Source: an uncultured Caulobacter sp. | GTDB lineage: Bacteria; Pseudomonadota; Alphaproteobacteria; Caulobacterales; Caulobacteraceae | Assembly (NCBI GenBank): GCA_937991555.1 | Contig: CALKHU010000193.1 | Span: 1 to 32,152 of the forward strand | Reading direction: 5' to 3' | Length of the DNA stretch: 32,152 bases | Part shown: positions 7,048 through 14,549 of the stretch, one piece after another | Layout of the letters: every line of letters starts with the position of its first letter | Position numbering within the stretch: the stretch's first letter is position 1 | Translations under genes and position numbers: made by a program | The notes under the pieces: model-generated | Seen by the model: the letters and a program-made list of their open reading frames with translations, nothing else | What the model was told of the DNA's origin: nothing | Database searches by the model: none

Positions 7048-7738
7048 ACAGGGTCTCGATCGCGTCGAAGCTGGGGTCCACCTGACGGAACTTCTTCCGC
7101 ATGCGCTTGATGTGGCTGTCGATCGTGCGGTCGTCGACGTAGACCTGATCGTCGTAGGCGGCGTCCATCAGGTTGTCGCGGCTCTTCACGAAGCCGGGGC
7201 GCTGGGCCAGCGACTGCAGCAGCAGGAATTCTGTGACCGTCAGGCGCACCGGCTTGCCGTCCCACAGGCTGTCGTGGCGCTCGGGGTCGAGGGTCAGCTT
7301 GCCGCGCCGCATCGCCTTGGCGCCCGGCTCCGCCGCCGGTCCGCCCGGCGCGGCCGGGGCCCCGTCCTCGTCCTGTACGTCGGCCCGGCGCAGCACGGCC
7401 TTGACCCGCTCCAGCAGCAGCCGCTGGCTGAACGGCTTGTGGATGTAGTCATCCGCCCCGAGGTTGAAGCCGAGGATCTCGTCGATCTCCTCGTCCTTGG
7501 ACGTCAGCATGATGACCGGCAGATTCGAGGTCTGCCGCAGCCGGCGCAGCAGTTCCATGCCGTCCATGCGCGGCATCTTCACGTCGAGAATAGCGAGGTC
7601 CGGCGGATTGGCCGTCAGGGACTCGAGTCCCGCCACGCCGTCGTGGCAGGCGGTCACGACATGACCATGGCTTTCCAGCGCCAGCGAAACCGAAGCGACG
7701 ATGTTCTCGTCGTCGTCCACCAGGGTGATTCTAGCCAT
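7016..7738 (-). CDS. chvI: OmpR-type response regulator ChvI
   Basis: The 240-residue regulator has a receiver domain (VDDDE at 8-12, phosphoacceptor D52 in LDVKMPRMDG, K in HKPFSQR). A winged-helix DNA-binding domain of the OmpR class follows, ending DDRTIDSHIKRMRKKFRQVD and YGVGYRYRES. A Gly/Pro/Ala-rich linker of about 25 residues separates the domains. ChvI is activated by ChvG and controls envelope-stress and cell-surface genes. Start ATG 7738 has GAAGGAA 5 bases upstream. The gene leads the chvI-chvG-hprK unit and is divergent from the 569-residue protein, sharing a 126-base intergenic region. Confidence 0.95.
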   Translation of the reverse strand: MARITLVDDDENIVASVSLALESHGHVVTACHDGVAGLESLTANPPDLAILDVKMPRMDGMELLRRLRQTSNLPVIMLTSKDEEIDEILGFNLGADDYIHKPFSQRLLLERVKAVLRRADVQDEDGAPAAPGGPAAEPGAKAMRRGKLTLDPERHDSLWDGKPVRLTVTEFLLLQSLAQRPGFVKSRDNLMDAAYDDQVYVDDRTIDSHIKRMRKKFRQVDPSFDAIETLYGVGYRYRES

Positions 7739-7783
7739 GGATTTCCTTCATCTTGACTGGCCCCGACGGCCCCTGCCGACAAG

Positions 7784-7809
7784 GAATTCCCGCGACAGCG
7801 TGGCGTCAA
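7784..7809 (-). promoter_or_regulatory. Candidate chvI promoter
   Basis: On the minus strand TTGACGC (7803-7809) matches the recalled Caulobacter -35 consensus TTGACGS exactly. After 11 bases comes GGGAATTC (7784-7791), a weak match to the -10 consensus. Transcription would begin about 40 bases before the chvI ATG, leaving room for the ribosome site. Confidence 0.4.
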
Positions 7810-7864
7810 TGGGGCGGAAGCATCGTAAACGTCGCCTTAGTGCCTTGGCTCCTATAACGCCGTC

Positions 7865-9574
7865 ATGGGAGGCAAGGTCCACTACGAACTCTTCGTGCGC
7901 CGCCAGCCGGGGTCCGGCTGGACGCTCGATCTCGCGACCGAGGACCGCAAGCGCGCCCTCGAGGTCGCCGAGGAGCAGCTGGCCGAGGGGCGGGTCGCCG
8001 CAGTCAGGGTGACCAAGGAAGTCCTCGACGAGGAGACGCGGGAGTTCACCTCCGTCACCATCCTCAACAAGGGGGCGCCGGAGCGGGCCAAGCCGAAGAA
8101 ACCGCGCGAGGACAACGAGCCGCTCTGCGTCACGCCGTCGGACCTCTACACCATCCACGCCCGCGAGCGGATCGGGCGGCTGCTCGACAACTGGCTGACG
8201 CGCCACAAGGCGACGCCGTTCGAGCTGCTGCACCGCCCCGACCTGGTCGAACGCCTCGAGGCCTCGGGCGTCGAGCTGCAGCACGCCATCCAGAAGGTCG
8301 CCATTCCCGAGGCCCAGGCCCGCGGCATCGGCGTCCACGAGATCATCCGCTCCTTCCAGGCCCTGGCCGAGCGCGCCATCGAGCGGCTGCTGAAGGACCA
8401 CAAGCGCGGCCAGCTGCCCAACCTCGACAAGGAAGGGTTCGCCGCCGCGGCCGAGCGGCTCGTGTCCGAGCCGGACCGGGCCTACCTGCTGGGGGCCGGC
8501 GTGGCCGCGTCGATCGCCTCGGCCCGGGGCTGGGCCGACAAGGTGGGTCTGCTGCTCGACCTCGCCGACGCCGCGCCGACCAACCCGCAGGCGCGGGCGC
8601 AGGCGCTGCAGGTGCTGGAGCAGCCGCTGACCGAAATCCTCGGCTCGCGCGCGGGGCTGGCGGACCTGCTCGGCGCCGACCTCGACCTCGGGAGCCAGCT
8701 GGCGGCGATGACCCGGCTGGCCGGCGCGGACGCGGTCGAGGCCCTGATCGGCATCGAGCCCTCGGTGGCGAAGGTCATGCCGCCGATCGACGGCGCGGCC
8801 GCGCGGCTCGCCAACTGGCTCGGCGGGCCGAACTTCGAGGCCTGCCGGGCGGCGATCGCCCAGCGGGTGCTGCGCGAACTCACCGGCCCGCGCCGGCTCA
8901 AGCCGGGGGACGCCGAGGCCGAGATCGACCTGCTGCGCGGCCTGGCCATGGCCCTCACCGCCGCCGGCGGCCGGGTGCTGTCCATCGAGAACATCCACGA
9001 GGCGTTCTCGGAACGGTCCAAGACGCTGGTCACCAGCGACTTCGTCGACGCCCTGCTGGGCAAGGACAAGGGCGCCCGGGAGGAGATCGAGCTGCTGATC
9101 CGGCTGGCCGAGAACGTCACCGGCGGCGCGAACAAGCGCCAGGCGGCGCGCTGGCTGAACGCCAACATCGCGGCGCTCAGGTTCGAGAAGGAGATGCGGT
9201 TCGGCCCGGATTCGCCGGCCCAGAAGCTCGCCACCCTGGCGGTCATCCAGAAGTCCATCGCCCGTGCCGGCCTCGCGCCCGAAGAGGCGGGACCGATCCA
9301 GGCGAGGATCGGCGAGGTCGGCGGCCTGATCGAGGCGGACTCGAAGCTGGTCGGCACCGTGGCCAAGGCGCCGGCCCCCGCGGTGCATCGGCTGAGCCTG
9401 CTGCTGAAGCTGGCCACCGGCGAGGCGGCCCCGACCGGTCCGGTCAGCGAACGGGCCCGCGCCGAGGCGGCCCGGCTGATGCGCGCGCCGGAAGTGCGCG
9501 ACGAACTGGTCAAGTCGCCCGAGATGCTCGACCGCGTCCGGGGCCTGGCCCAGGCCTGCGGGCTGGCGGCCTAG
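7865..9574 (+). CDS. Conserved-looking protein of unknown function, 569 residues
   Basis: I do not recognise this family. Residues 1-70 look like a small alpha/beta domain (VHYELFVRRQPGSGWTLDLA, then ALEVAEEQLAEGRVAAVRVTKE). A charged linker, APERAKPKKPRED, follows. Residues about 95-569 are almost entirely predicted helix, with Ala/Leu-rich repeats that could be a helical scaffold. There is no signal peptide or transmembrane segment, so it is probably cytoplasmic. No ribosome site precedes ATG 7865, but CCTATAAC at 7851-7858 resembles a -10 box, so the message may be leaderless. It is divergent from chvI, and its stop codon overlaps that of pseC. My recollection is that an unknown gene sits between flmAB and chvIG in Caulobacter too, but I could not check. 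Confidence 0.85.
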   Translation: MGGKVHYELFVRRQPGSGWTLDLATEDRKRALEVAEEQLAEGRVAAVRVTKEVLDEETREFTSVTILNKGAPERAKPKKPREDNEPLCVTPSDLYTIHARERIGRLLDNWLTRHKATPFELLHRPDLVERLEASGVELQHAIQKVAIPEAQARGIGVHEIIRSFQALAERAIERLLKDHKRGQLPNLDKEGFAAAAERLVSEPDRAYLLGAGVAASIASARGWADKVGLLLDLADAAPTNPQARAQALQVLEQPLTEILGSRAGLADLLGADLDLGSQLAAMTRLAGADAVEALIGIEPSVAKVMPPIDGAAARLANWLGGPNFEACRAAIAQRVLRELTGPRRLKPGDAEAEIDLLRGLAMALTAAGGRVLSIENIHEAFSERSKTLVTSDFVDALLGKDKGAREEIELLIRLAENVTGGANKRQAARWLNANIAALRFEKEMRFGPDSPAQKLATLAVIQKSIARAGLAPEEAGPIQARIGEVGGLIEADSKLVGTVAKAPAPAVHRLSLLLKLATGEAAPTGPVSERARAEAARLMRAPEVRDELVKSPEMLDRVRGLAQACGLAA

Positions 9575-10734
9575 AGCCGCAGCACCGCCCGAAGGGCGTC
9601 CGCCACCCGTGCGACGTCGCCGTCGTCCATCGCCGGATAGAGCGGCAGGCTCAGGCAGCGGGCGTACCAGGCCTCCGCGCCGGGCAGCGACAAGTCGCCG
9701 TTGCGGGCGCGCCACCAGGGCTGGGTGTGGACCGGGATGTAGTGGACCTGCGAGCCGACGCCCCTGACCGCCAGACCGTCAACGACCTCGCGCCGGGAAA
9801 CCCCTGCGGCCCCGAAGTCGATCAGCGCGACCAGCAGGTGCAGCACCGGGTCCGACCAGGGCAGGGGCGGCGGCAGGGTCACGACCGGGGCCAGAGGGGC
9901 CAGCGCCTCGCGGTAGAGGGCGGCCAGCCGCCGGCGTCGCGCCGAAAACCGCTCGAGCTTGCCCAGCTGCGAGATGCCGAGGGCGCAGGCGACGTCCGGC
10001 AGCCGGTAGTTGAAGCCCGGCCGGGCCATTTCGTAGATCCAGGGGTCGGCGCCCGGCGGACGGGTCATGCCGTGGCTGCGGAAGCGCCGCAGGCTTTCGG
10101 CGAGGCCGGCGTCATTGGTGGTCAGCATGCCGCCCTCGCCGGTGGCGATCGTCTTCACCGGATGGAACGAGAAACTGGCCATCGCGCCGTAGCGGCAGTC
10201 GCCCACCCGGCCCTCGGCTCCGTCGAACCGCGTCCGCGAGCCGAGCGCATGGGGCGCGTCCTCGACCAGCACCGCCCCCGCGTCATCGGCCAGCGCCCTC
10301 AGCGCGGGCAGGTCGCAGACCTCGCCCCGCATGTGCACCGGCAGCACGACGCGGACGCGCCGGCCACGGGCGCGGTCGAGCGCCTCCGCGAGCGTCCCGG
10401 GGGTCATCAGCGCCGTGTCCGGATCGACGTCGGCGAACACCACGTCCGCGCCGACGTAGGCCGCGCAGTTGGCCGTGGCCAGGAAGGTGATCGACGGCGC
10501 GATGCAGACATCGCCCGGGCCGACGTCGAGGGCCATCATCGCCAGATGCAGCGTCGCGGTGCCGTTGCTGGCGGCGACCGCGTGGTCCGCGCCGACCGCC
10601 TCGGCGAACAGCTGCTCGAACCGTGCGACGGTCGGGCCGGTGGTCAGGAAATCCGCCCGCAGCGCCTCGGCGACCGCGGCGACGTCGTCATCCTCGATGG
10701 TCTGGCGGCCGTAGGGGAGGAAGCCCTCCGTCAA
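9571..10734 (-). CDS. pseC: UDP-4-amino-4,6-dideoxy-N-acetyl-altrosamine transaminase (PseC/FlmB)
   Basis: This PLP aminotransferase of the DegT/DnrJ/EryC1/StrS family converts the PseB product to the 4-amino sugar, the second step toward pseudaminic acid. The 387-residue protein opens LPYGRQTIEDDDVAAV; the PLP lysine is K194 in FSFHPVKTIATGEGG; VEDAPHALGS (about 157-166) and FNYRLPDVACALG are further family motifs. The start is TTG at 10732-10734 with GAGGAG 8 bases upstream; it overlaps the pseB stop codon (TTGA), so the pair is coupled. No later pse genes (pseH, pseG, pseI) are in the window. In Caulobacter the orthologues flmA/flmB are required for flagellin glycosylation. Confidence 0.93.
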   Translation of the reverse strand: MTEGFLPYGRQTIEDDDVAAVAEALRADFLTTGPTVARFEQLFAEAVGADHAVAASNGTATLHLAMMALDVGPGDVCIAPSITFLATANCAAYVGADVVFADVDPDTALMTPGTLAEALDRARGRRVRVVLPVHMRGEVCDLPALRALADDAGAVLVEDAPHALGSRTRFDGAEGRVGDCRYGAMASFSFHPVKTIATGEGGMLTTNDAGLAESLRRFRSHGMTRPPGADPWIYEMARPGFNYRLPDVACALGISQLGKLERFSARRRRLAALYREALAPLAPVVTLPPPLPWSDPVLHLLVALIDFGAAGVSRREVVDGLAVRGVGSQVHYIPVHTQPWWRARNGDLSLPGAEAWYARCLSLPLYPAMDDGDVARVADALRAVLRL

Positions 10735-11765
10735 ACGCCGGTCTCCTCGAGCATGGCCCGGAGGCGGTCGGCGGTCAGCCAGTCGGCGTTGTTGTCGCTG
10801 GCGTAGAAGAAGCTCTCGTCAACCGGGGCGCCGCCCTCCGCCGCGAACGGCGTCCTCGCATACTCGACGAAGGCCGGTTCGATGACGTAGCGGTCGTGAA
10901 GCTCGGCCGTCTGGCGGGCGTCGTCGGCGCCGACCATGATCTCGTGCAGCTTCTCCCCGGGGCGGATGCCGATGATCTTCATCCCGGCCCCGGGGGCCAT
11001 GGCCTGGACCAGGTCCGGCATCGACATCGAGGGGATCTTCGGCACGAAGATCTCGCCGCCCCGCATGATCTCCAGCGACGACAGGACGAACTCGACGCCC
11101 TCATTCAGCGTGATCCAGAACCGCGTCATGCGCGGATCGGTGATCGGCAGCTCGGCCGCGCCCTGGGCCAGCAGGCGGCGGAACAGCGGCACGACGCTGC
11201 CTCGCGAGCCGACGACGTTGCCGTAGCGCACGACCGTGAACTTGGTGCCGATGTCGCCCGACAGGTTGTTGGCGGCGACGAAGGTCTTGTCCGAGGCCAG
11301 CTTGGTGGCGCCGTAGAGGTTGACCGGATTGCAGGCCTTGTCGGTCGACAGGGCGACCACCTGCTGCACGCGGTTGGTGAGGCTGGCCCAGACGACGTTC
11401 TCGGCGCCCATCACGTTGGTGTGGATGCACTCGGACGGATTGTACTCGGCGGCCGGCACCTGCTTGAGCGCGGCGGCGTGGATCACGATGTCGACGCCGC
11501 GCAGGGCCAGGGTCAGGCGCGACCGGTCGCGCACGTCGCCGAGGAAGAACCGCATGCGCGACATGGTCTCGCCGTCGAAGCGCTCGCGCAGCTCCTGCTG
11601 CATCTCGCTCTGTTTCAGCTCGTCGCGCGAATAGACGATCAGCTTGCGGGGGGCGTAGCGGGTCAGCACGGTCTCGACGAAGCGCCGGCCGAACGAGCCG
11701 GTGCCGCCGGTGACCAGGATCACCTTGCCGTCGAGGTCGAGGTTCGCGGGCGCGAAACGGCCCAT
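10731..11765 (-). CDS. pseB: UDP-N-acetylglucosamine 4,6-dehydratase, 5-inverting (PseB/FlmA)
   Basis: First enzyme of pseudaminic acid synthesis: it dehydrates and inverts UDP-GlcNAc. The 344-residue protein is an extended short-chain dehydrogenase: NAD motif VTGGTGSFG (18-26), STDKA at 140-144, YxxxK as Y151-K155 (LYGATK), GDVRD, and the C-terminal IRPGEKLHE. Start ATG 11765 has AAGGAG 6 bases upstream; the longer open frame upstream lacks coding character. Four GANTC sites lie within 42 bases upstream of the start, suggesting methylation-linked (CcrM/GcrA) control. The gene is followed by pseC with overlapping codons and is divergent from the FliL-like gene. Confidence 0.95.
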   Translation of the reverse strand: MGRFAPANLDLDGKVILVTGGTGSFGRRFVETVLTRYAPRKLIVYSRDELKQSEMQQELRERFDGETMSRMRFFLGDVRDRSRLTLALRGVDIVIHAAALKQVPAAEYNPSECIHTNVMGAENVVWASLTNRVQQVVALSTDKACNPVNLYGATKLASDKTFVAANNLSGDIGTKFTVVRYGNVVGSRGSVVPLFRRLLAQGAAELPITDPRMTRFWITLNEGVEFVLSSLEIMRGGEIFVPKIPSMSMPDLVQAMAPGAGMKIIGIRPGEKLHEIMVGADDARQTAELHDRYVIEPAFVEYARTPFAAEGGAPVDESFFYASDNNADWLTADRLRAMLEETGV

Positions 11766-11768
11766 GGC

Positions 11769-11807
11769 GACTCCTTGCGCGAATCCGGTGCGAGTCTCCG
11801 ATGAGTC
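11769..11807. promoter_or_regulatory. Cluster of four GANTC sites upstream of pseB
   Basis: GACTC (11769), GAATC (11781), GAGTC (11792) and GAGTC (11803) fall within 39 bases directly before the pseB start. GANTC is the target of the CcrM methyltransferase of alphaproteobacteria, and GcrA activates promoters carrying methylated GANTC in Caulobacter. The density is far above the sites seen elsewhere in the window, though I did not count them all. It may mark cell-cycle control of pseB-pseC. Confidence 0.55.
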
Positions 11808-11888
11808 GCGCCCGGGGTCACGCGTCGCCGGCGGGCCGGCGACCGGCGGTAAACCGGGCGTCAACCCTGATGCGGCAGGAGAGAGCTC

Positions 11889-12281
11889 ATGGACCGCCGT
11901 CTCGCCCTCGCCGCCGCCCTCAGCCTCGCCCCCGCCGTCGCCGCGGCCGCCGGTGGCGAGAAGAAGAAGGGCGGGGGCGTCACCTTCGTGCCGGTAAAGG
12001 CCGCCGTCGCCACCATCATCCGCCGGGACGGCAGCCGGGGCGTGATCACCGTCGAATGCGGCATCGACGTCGTCGACGACGCGCTGCGGATGAAGGCCAA
12101 CGAGATCCAGCCGCGCCTGCGCGACGCCTACGCCGGCTTCCTGCAGACCTACGCCGGCGGGCTGCCCAAGGCGGCGCTGCCCGACGCCGACTACATCGCC
12201 GCCGAGCTGCAGAAGGCGACCGACCGCGTGCTGGGCAAGAAGGGCGGCAAGCTGCTGATCGGGACGATCCTGATCAACTGA
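11889..12281 (+). CDS. Exported FliL-like protein
   Basis: The 130-residue protein begins with a signal peptide (MDRRLALAAALSLAPAVAAAAG) and ribosome site AGGAGAG about 6 bases before ATG 11889. The body has the FliL layout: a strand-rich start (VKAAVATIIRR, GVITVECGIDV), then LRMKANEIQPRLRDAYAGFL, a short loop, and a final amphipathic stretch LQKATDRVLG ending LLIGTILIN. FliL is a flagellar basal-body membrane protein that stabilises stators. Here the N-terminus looks cleavable, with no cytoplasmic tail, so the role may differ. It is divergent from pseB, a flagellin-glycosylation gene, which agrees with a motility link. Identification is by layout, not by strong motif. Confidence 0.65.
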   Translation: MDRRLALAAALSLAPAVAAAAGGEKKKGGGVTFVPVKAAVATIIRRDGSRGVITVECGIDVVDDALRMKANEIQPRLRDAYAGFLQTYAGGLPKAALPDADYIAAELQKATDRVLGKKGGKLLIGTILIN

Positions 12282-12286
12282 CCGCC

Positions 12287-12931
12287 CTAGTCGAAGATCA
12301 GGTCGGTGGCGGCCGACAGCTCGGCGAGGGCCTGGTCGACGTCCGAGACCTTGATCGCGCGCATGCCGAGCATCGCCGCCGGCTTGCAGTTGATCCCGAG
12401 GTCGTCGAGGTAGACGCAGCGGGCGGGATCGACCGCCAGCAGTTCGCACATCATCTCGTAGATGCGCGGGTCAGGCTTGCGCACCCCGGCCTTGGAGCTC
12501 TCGATCACCGCGTCGAACAGGGCCATGACGGCGCTGACCTGCGCGGCCTTCTCGCTCGTGCCCGACATGCCGGCGCCGTGGCCGGTCTGGACGTTGTTGG
12601 TGATGCAGCCGACCTTGAAGTGCTGCTTGCACTGCTTCAGCGCCGCGACCATGCGCGGTCGGACGTCGCCCGACAGGCGCGGCAGGATGTCGGCCCCGCG
12701 CACCGGATGGCCCAGCGCCGTCGCCTCCTCGTGGAACTTGATGTCGAAGGCGGCGGCGTCGATCTCGTTGCGCTCGAAAAGCGCCCAGGCGTTGTCGTGA
12801 GGATTGGTGGCGTTGATCCGTCGGATGAAGTCCCGCGGAAGACCCCTCTCCTCCTCGTAGCGGTTGAACGCCTCGAACGGCGAAGAGGTGATCACTCCGC
12901 CGAAGTCCCAGATAACCGCCGCTACCGCCAC
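12287..12931 (-). CDS. HAD-superfamily hydrolase, ACAD10-like class
   Basis: The 214-residue protein carries the four HAD motifs: I, WDFGGV with nucleophile D9; II, CITNN; III, K in SSKAGVRKPDP; IV, YLDDLGIN. Motif I is DxGGV rather than DxD, a variant seen in the epoxide-hydrolase/ACAD10 HAD branch, in which the usual general acid aspartate is absent. The segment GLPRDFIRRINATNPHDNAWALFERNE also resembles that branch. The substrate is unknown. Start is GTG 12931 with GGGGAG about 6 bases upstream; the open frame extends further without coding features. It ends 5 bases from the FliL-like gene (convergent) and is divergent from the VanZ-like gene. Confidence 0.85.
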   Translation of the reverse strand: MAVAAVIWDFGGVITSSPFEAFNRYEEERGLPRDFIRRINATNPHDNAWALFERNEIDAAAFDIKFHEEATALGHPVRGADILPRLSGDVRPRMVAALKQCKQHFKVGCITNNVQTGHGAGMSGTSEKAAQVSAVMALFDAVIESSKAGVRKPDPRIYEMMCELLAVDPARCVYLDDLGINCKPAAMLGMRAIKVSDVDQALAELSAATDLIFD

Positions 12932-13000
12932 TGATCGCTCCCCGTGATTTTCCGGCGCGGACGCTAGACAGCGGGGGAGGGCGGTGCAACCCGTCAGGCC

Positions 13001-13366
13001 ATGATCCCGCGTCCCTTGCGCCTCGCCGCCTTCCTCGCCGCCTGCGCGACCGTCGTCTGGCTGTCCGTGGCCCCGACCGCCGCCGTGCCGGACGTGAACC
13101 TGTGGGACAAGCTGGAGCATGCCGGCGCCTACCTCGGCCTCGCCCTGCTCGGGGCGTGGGCCGTCCGCGCGCGGTCGTGGACCCTGGCCGCCGGACTGTT
13201 CGCGCTCGGCGTCGGGGTCGAGATCGCCCAGGGAACCATGGGCTGGGGGCGGCAGGGCGACGCGCTCGACGCGCTCGCCAACAGCATCGGCATCGCCCTG
13301 GGCCTCGGCATCGCGCGCCTGGTCGGCGAATGGCGCATGGTTAAATCTCCCGCTCGCGGTGAATGA
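13001..13366 (+). CDS. VanZ-like small membrane protein
   Basis: The 121-residue protein has an N-terminal hydrophobic helix (LAAFLAACATVVWLSVAP), DKLEHAGAYLGLALLGAWAV, LAAGLFALGVGVEIAQ and a final helix ALANSIGIALGLGIARL, about four membrane segments. The pair DK-EH-AY and EIAQG-RQGD-DA-AN fits the VanZ-like family (PF04892). VanZ confers low teicoplanin resistance in enterococci; most bacterial homologues have no known role. The ATG at 13001 lacks a good ribosome site: GGGGGAGG lies about 20 bases upstream. It is divergent from the HAD gene and unlinked in function. Confidence 0.8.
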   Translation: MIPRPLRLAAFLAACATVVWLSVAPTAAVPDVNLWDKLEHAGAYLGLALLGAWAVRARSWTLAAGLFALGVGVEIAQGTMGWGRQGDALDALANSIGIALGLGIARLVGEWRMVKSPARGE

Positions 13367-13427
13367 CCGCCGGCGCCCGGCGCGCCGGCGCTATCGTCTT
13401 GGTCTCGTTAAGGAATTCGAGGCCGCC

Positions 13428-13988
13428 ATGAACGACTTCATCCGCGTTCCGCTGTTCTCCGCCGTCGCCGCGTTGACTCTGACCGGGTGCAACATGTCGT
13501 CGAACTGCAAGGACGCAGAGGCCGGCAAGACCACCACGGCCGCCGCGACCTCGACCACCGGCACGACCGGCGGCCAGGCGACCGCCACGGGCGGGGCGAC
13601 CACCAAGGTCACCCGCACCGTGGTCACCCGCACCTACAAGCCGGGCCGTCGTGAGCGCGTCGGCGGCGGCTACCGCTACAGCGAGACCAGGTACGCGGGC
13701 GGCTATTCCGGCGGCTATCGCGGCGACCGCTACAGCGGGACCAGCGTGTCGGTCAGCGAGACCGAGACCTCGAGCAGCAGCTACCGCTACGCCGAGTCGG
13801 AAGAGCGCTACGGCGGGGGCGGCGGCTACTACGCGTCCGGCGCGACCTCGAGCGGCGGCTACGCGCAGTCCGGAGCGGTCTACGCCGCGCCGGCGCCGGC
13901 GGCGGCCTATCCGGTGCATCACCGCGGCTATCGCCTCGCCGCGACCGACGAGCGCGGCTACCTGACCTGGCCCGGCAAGGTCGAGTAG
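13428..13988 (+). CDS. Tyr/Gly/Ser-rich putative lipoprotein
   Basis: The 186-residue protein starts at ATG 13428 with GAGG 5 bases upstream. It has a signal peptide ending in a lipobox LTGC (cysteine about residue 21), so it should be an outer- or inner-membrane lipoprotein. Next come a Thr/Ala/Gly-rich stretch (KTTTAAATSTTGTTGG), then YR-Y/GGYSGGY/SSSSYRY repeats and a Gly/Tyr run (ERYGGGGGYYASG). It ends in a more ordinary segment, HHRGYRLAATDERGYLTWPGK. I know no domain. Low-complexity, flexible composition suggests a surface or wall-associated role, but this is inference. There are no operon partners. Confidence 0.75.
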   Translation: MNDFIRVPLFSAVAALTLTGCNMSSNCKDAEAGKTTTAAATSTTGTTGGQATATGGATTKVTRTVVTRTYKPGRRERVGGGYRYSETRYAGGYSGGYRGDRYSGTSVSVSETETSSSSYRYAESEERYGGGGGYYASGATSSGGYAQSGAVYAAPAPAAAYPVHHRGYRLAATDERGYLTWPGKVE

Positions 13989-14358
13989 GCGGTTCAGCGC
14001 CGGGCGATGCCGTAGAGACGCCAAACGGTCGCGAGTGTCTTCATCGCGTTTTCGTCGCCTCGCCGAGGCCGTCAGCCGGTCGCGATAGGGGGACAGACAT
14101 ACGCCGGGAGCAGCTCGCTGAGGCGCACGCACGGGAGGCGCGCGCCCGTCGCGTGATCGCCTCGCGCCTTGCAGCGTTTGTCCTGACGGTGTTCCCGCCC
14201 ATCGCGTCGAAGACCTCATGACACCAGTATGGGCGCTGGCCGACAGGCGGGGACCGGCCAGTCTGCCGACACCTCCCGATCTGTCGCGCAATGGGGCTGG
14301 ATGTCCCGCATTGTCCCGACAGTATACGTCCCGAGAGTCTCACATCCGGAGCCCTGCC
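13989..14358. other. Gene-free stretch with no recognisable feature
   Basis: About 370 bases between the lipoprotein and the decayed gene. Six-frame reading gives only short frames with poor coding character. One plus-strand stretch (about 14093-14221) reads RREQLAEAHAREARARRVIASRLAAFVLTVF before stopping at TGA but has no start codon, and could be a gene relic. The part just before 14358 is less GC-rich (CAGTATACG) and may hold a promoter. No terminator hairpin with a T-tract was seen. Confidence 0.5.
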
Positions 14359-14549
14359 TTGCGCGCGCTGATCCTGTCCGCCGCCGTTCGCCGCTGACGA
14401 CGCCTGTCGTCGCCCAGAGCCTGTCGCTGGAAGGTCCCGCGGGGGCGAAGGTCGAGCTGTCGGCGGCCGACGTGGGGGCGCTGCCGCGCGTGAAGTTCGT
14501 GTTCGACGCCCACGGCGACAAGCCCGCCGCCGAGCCGCACAAGCACTAG
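14359..14549 (+). pseudogene. Frameshifted and truncated remnant of an exported molybdopterin-binding-like protein
   Basis: From TTG 14359 (GGAG 8 bases upstream) the reading is MRALILSAAV, then a stop. Shifting one base gives SPLTTPVVAQSLSLEGP, AKVELSAADVGALPRVKFVFDAHGDK, and the end PAAEPHKH. Restoring one T near 14387 would rebuild a normal signal peptide. The core resembles the start of small exported SUOX-fold proteins (pattern GPAG..V.LSAADL.ALPR..V...HG), which run to about 130-150 residues; here the frame stops after about 64. I read it as both frameshifted and truncated, though a sequencing error could explain the shift. It converges on modA, and the stops overlap in CTAG. Confidence 0.55.

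Noticed and set aside
11779..11797. Possible sigma-54 promoter before pseB (TCGCAC...TCGC on the minus strand)
   Set aside because: The essential GG of the -24 element is CG here and the -12 element is TCGC instead of TTGC, so the match is too weak.
14041..14343. 100-residue minus-strand open frame in the gap before modA
   Set aside because: There is no ribosome site and no family motif, and the composition is that of an arginine-rich shadow frame; the region is better read as non-coding.
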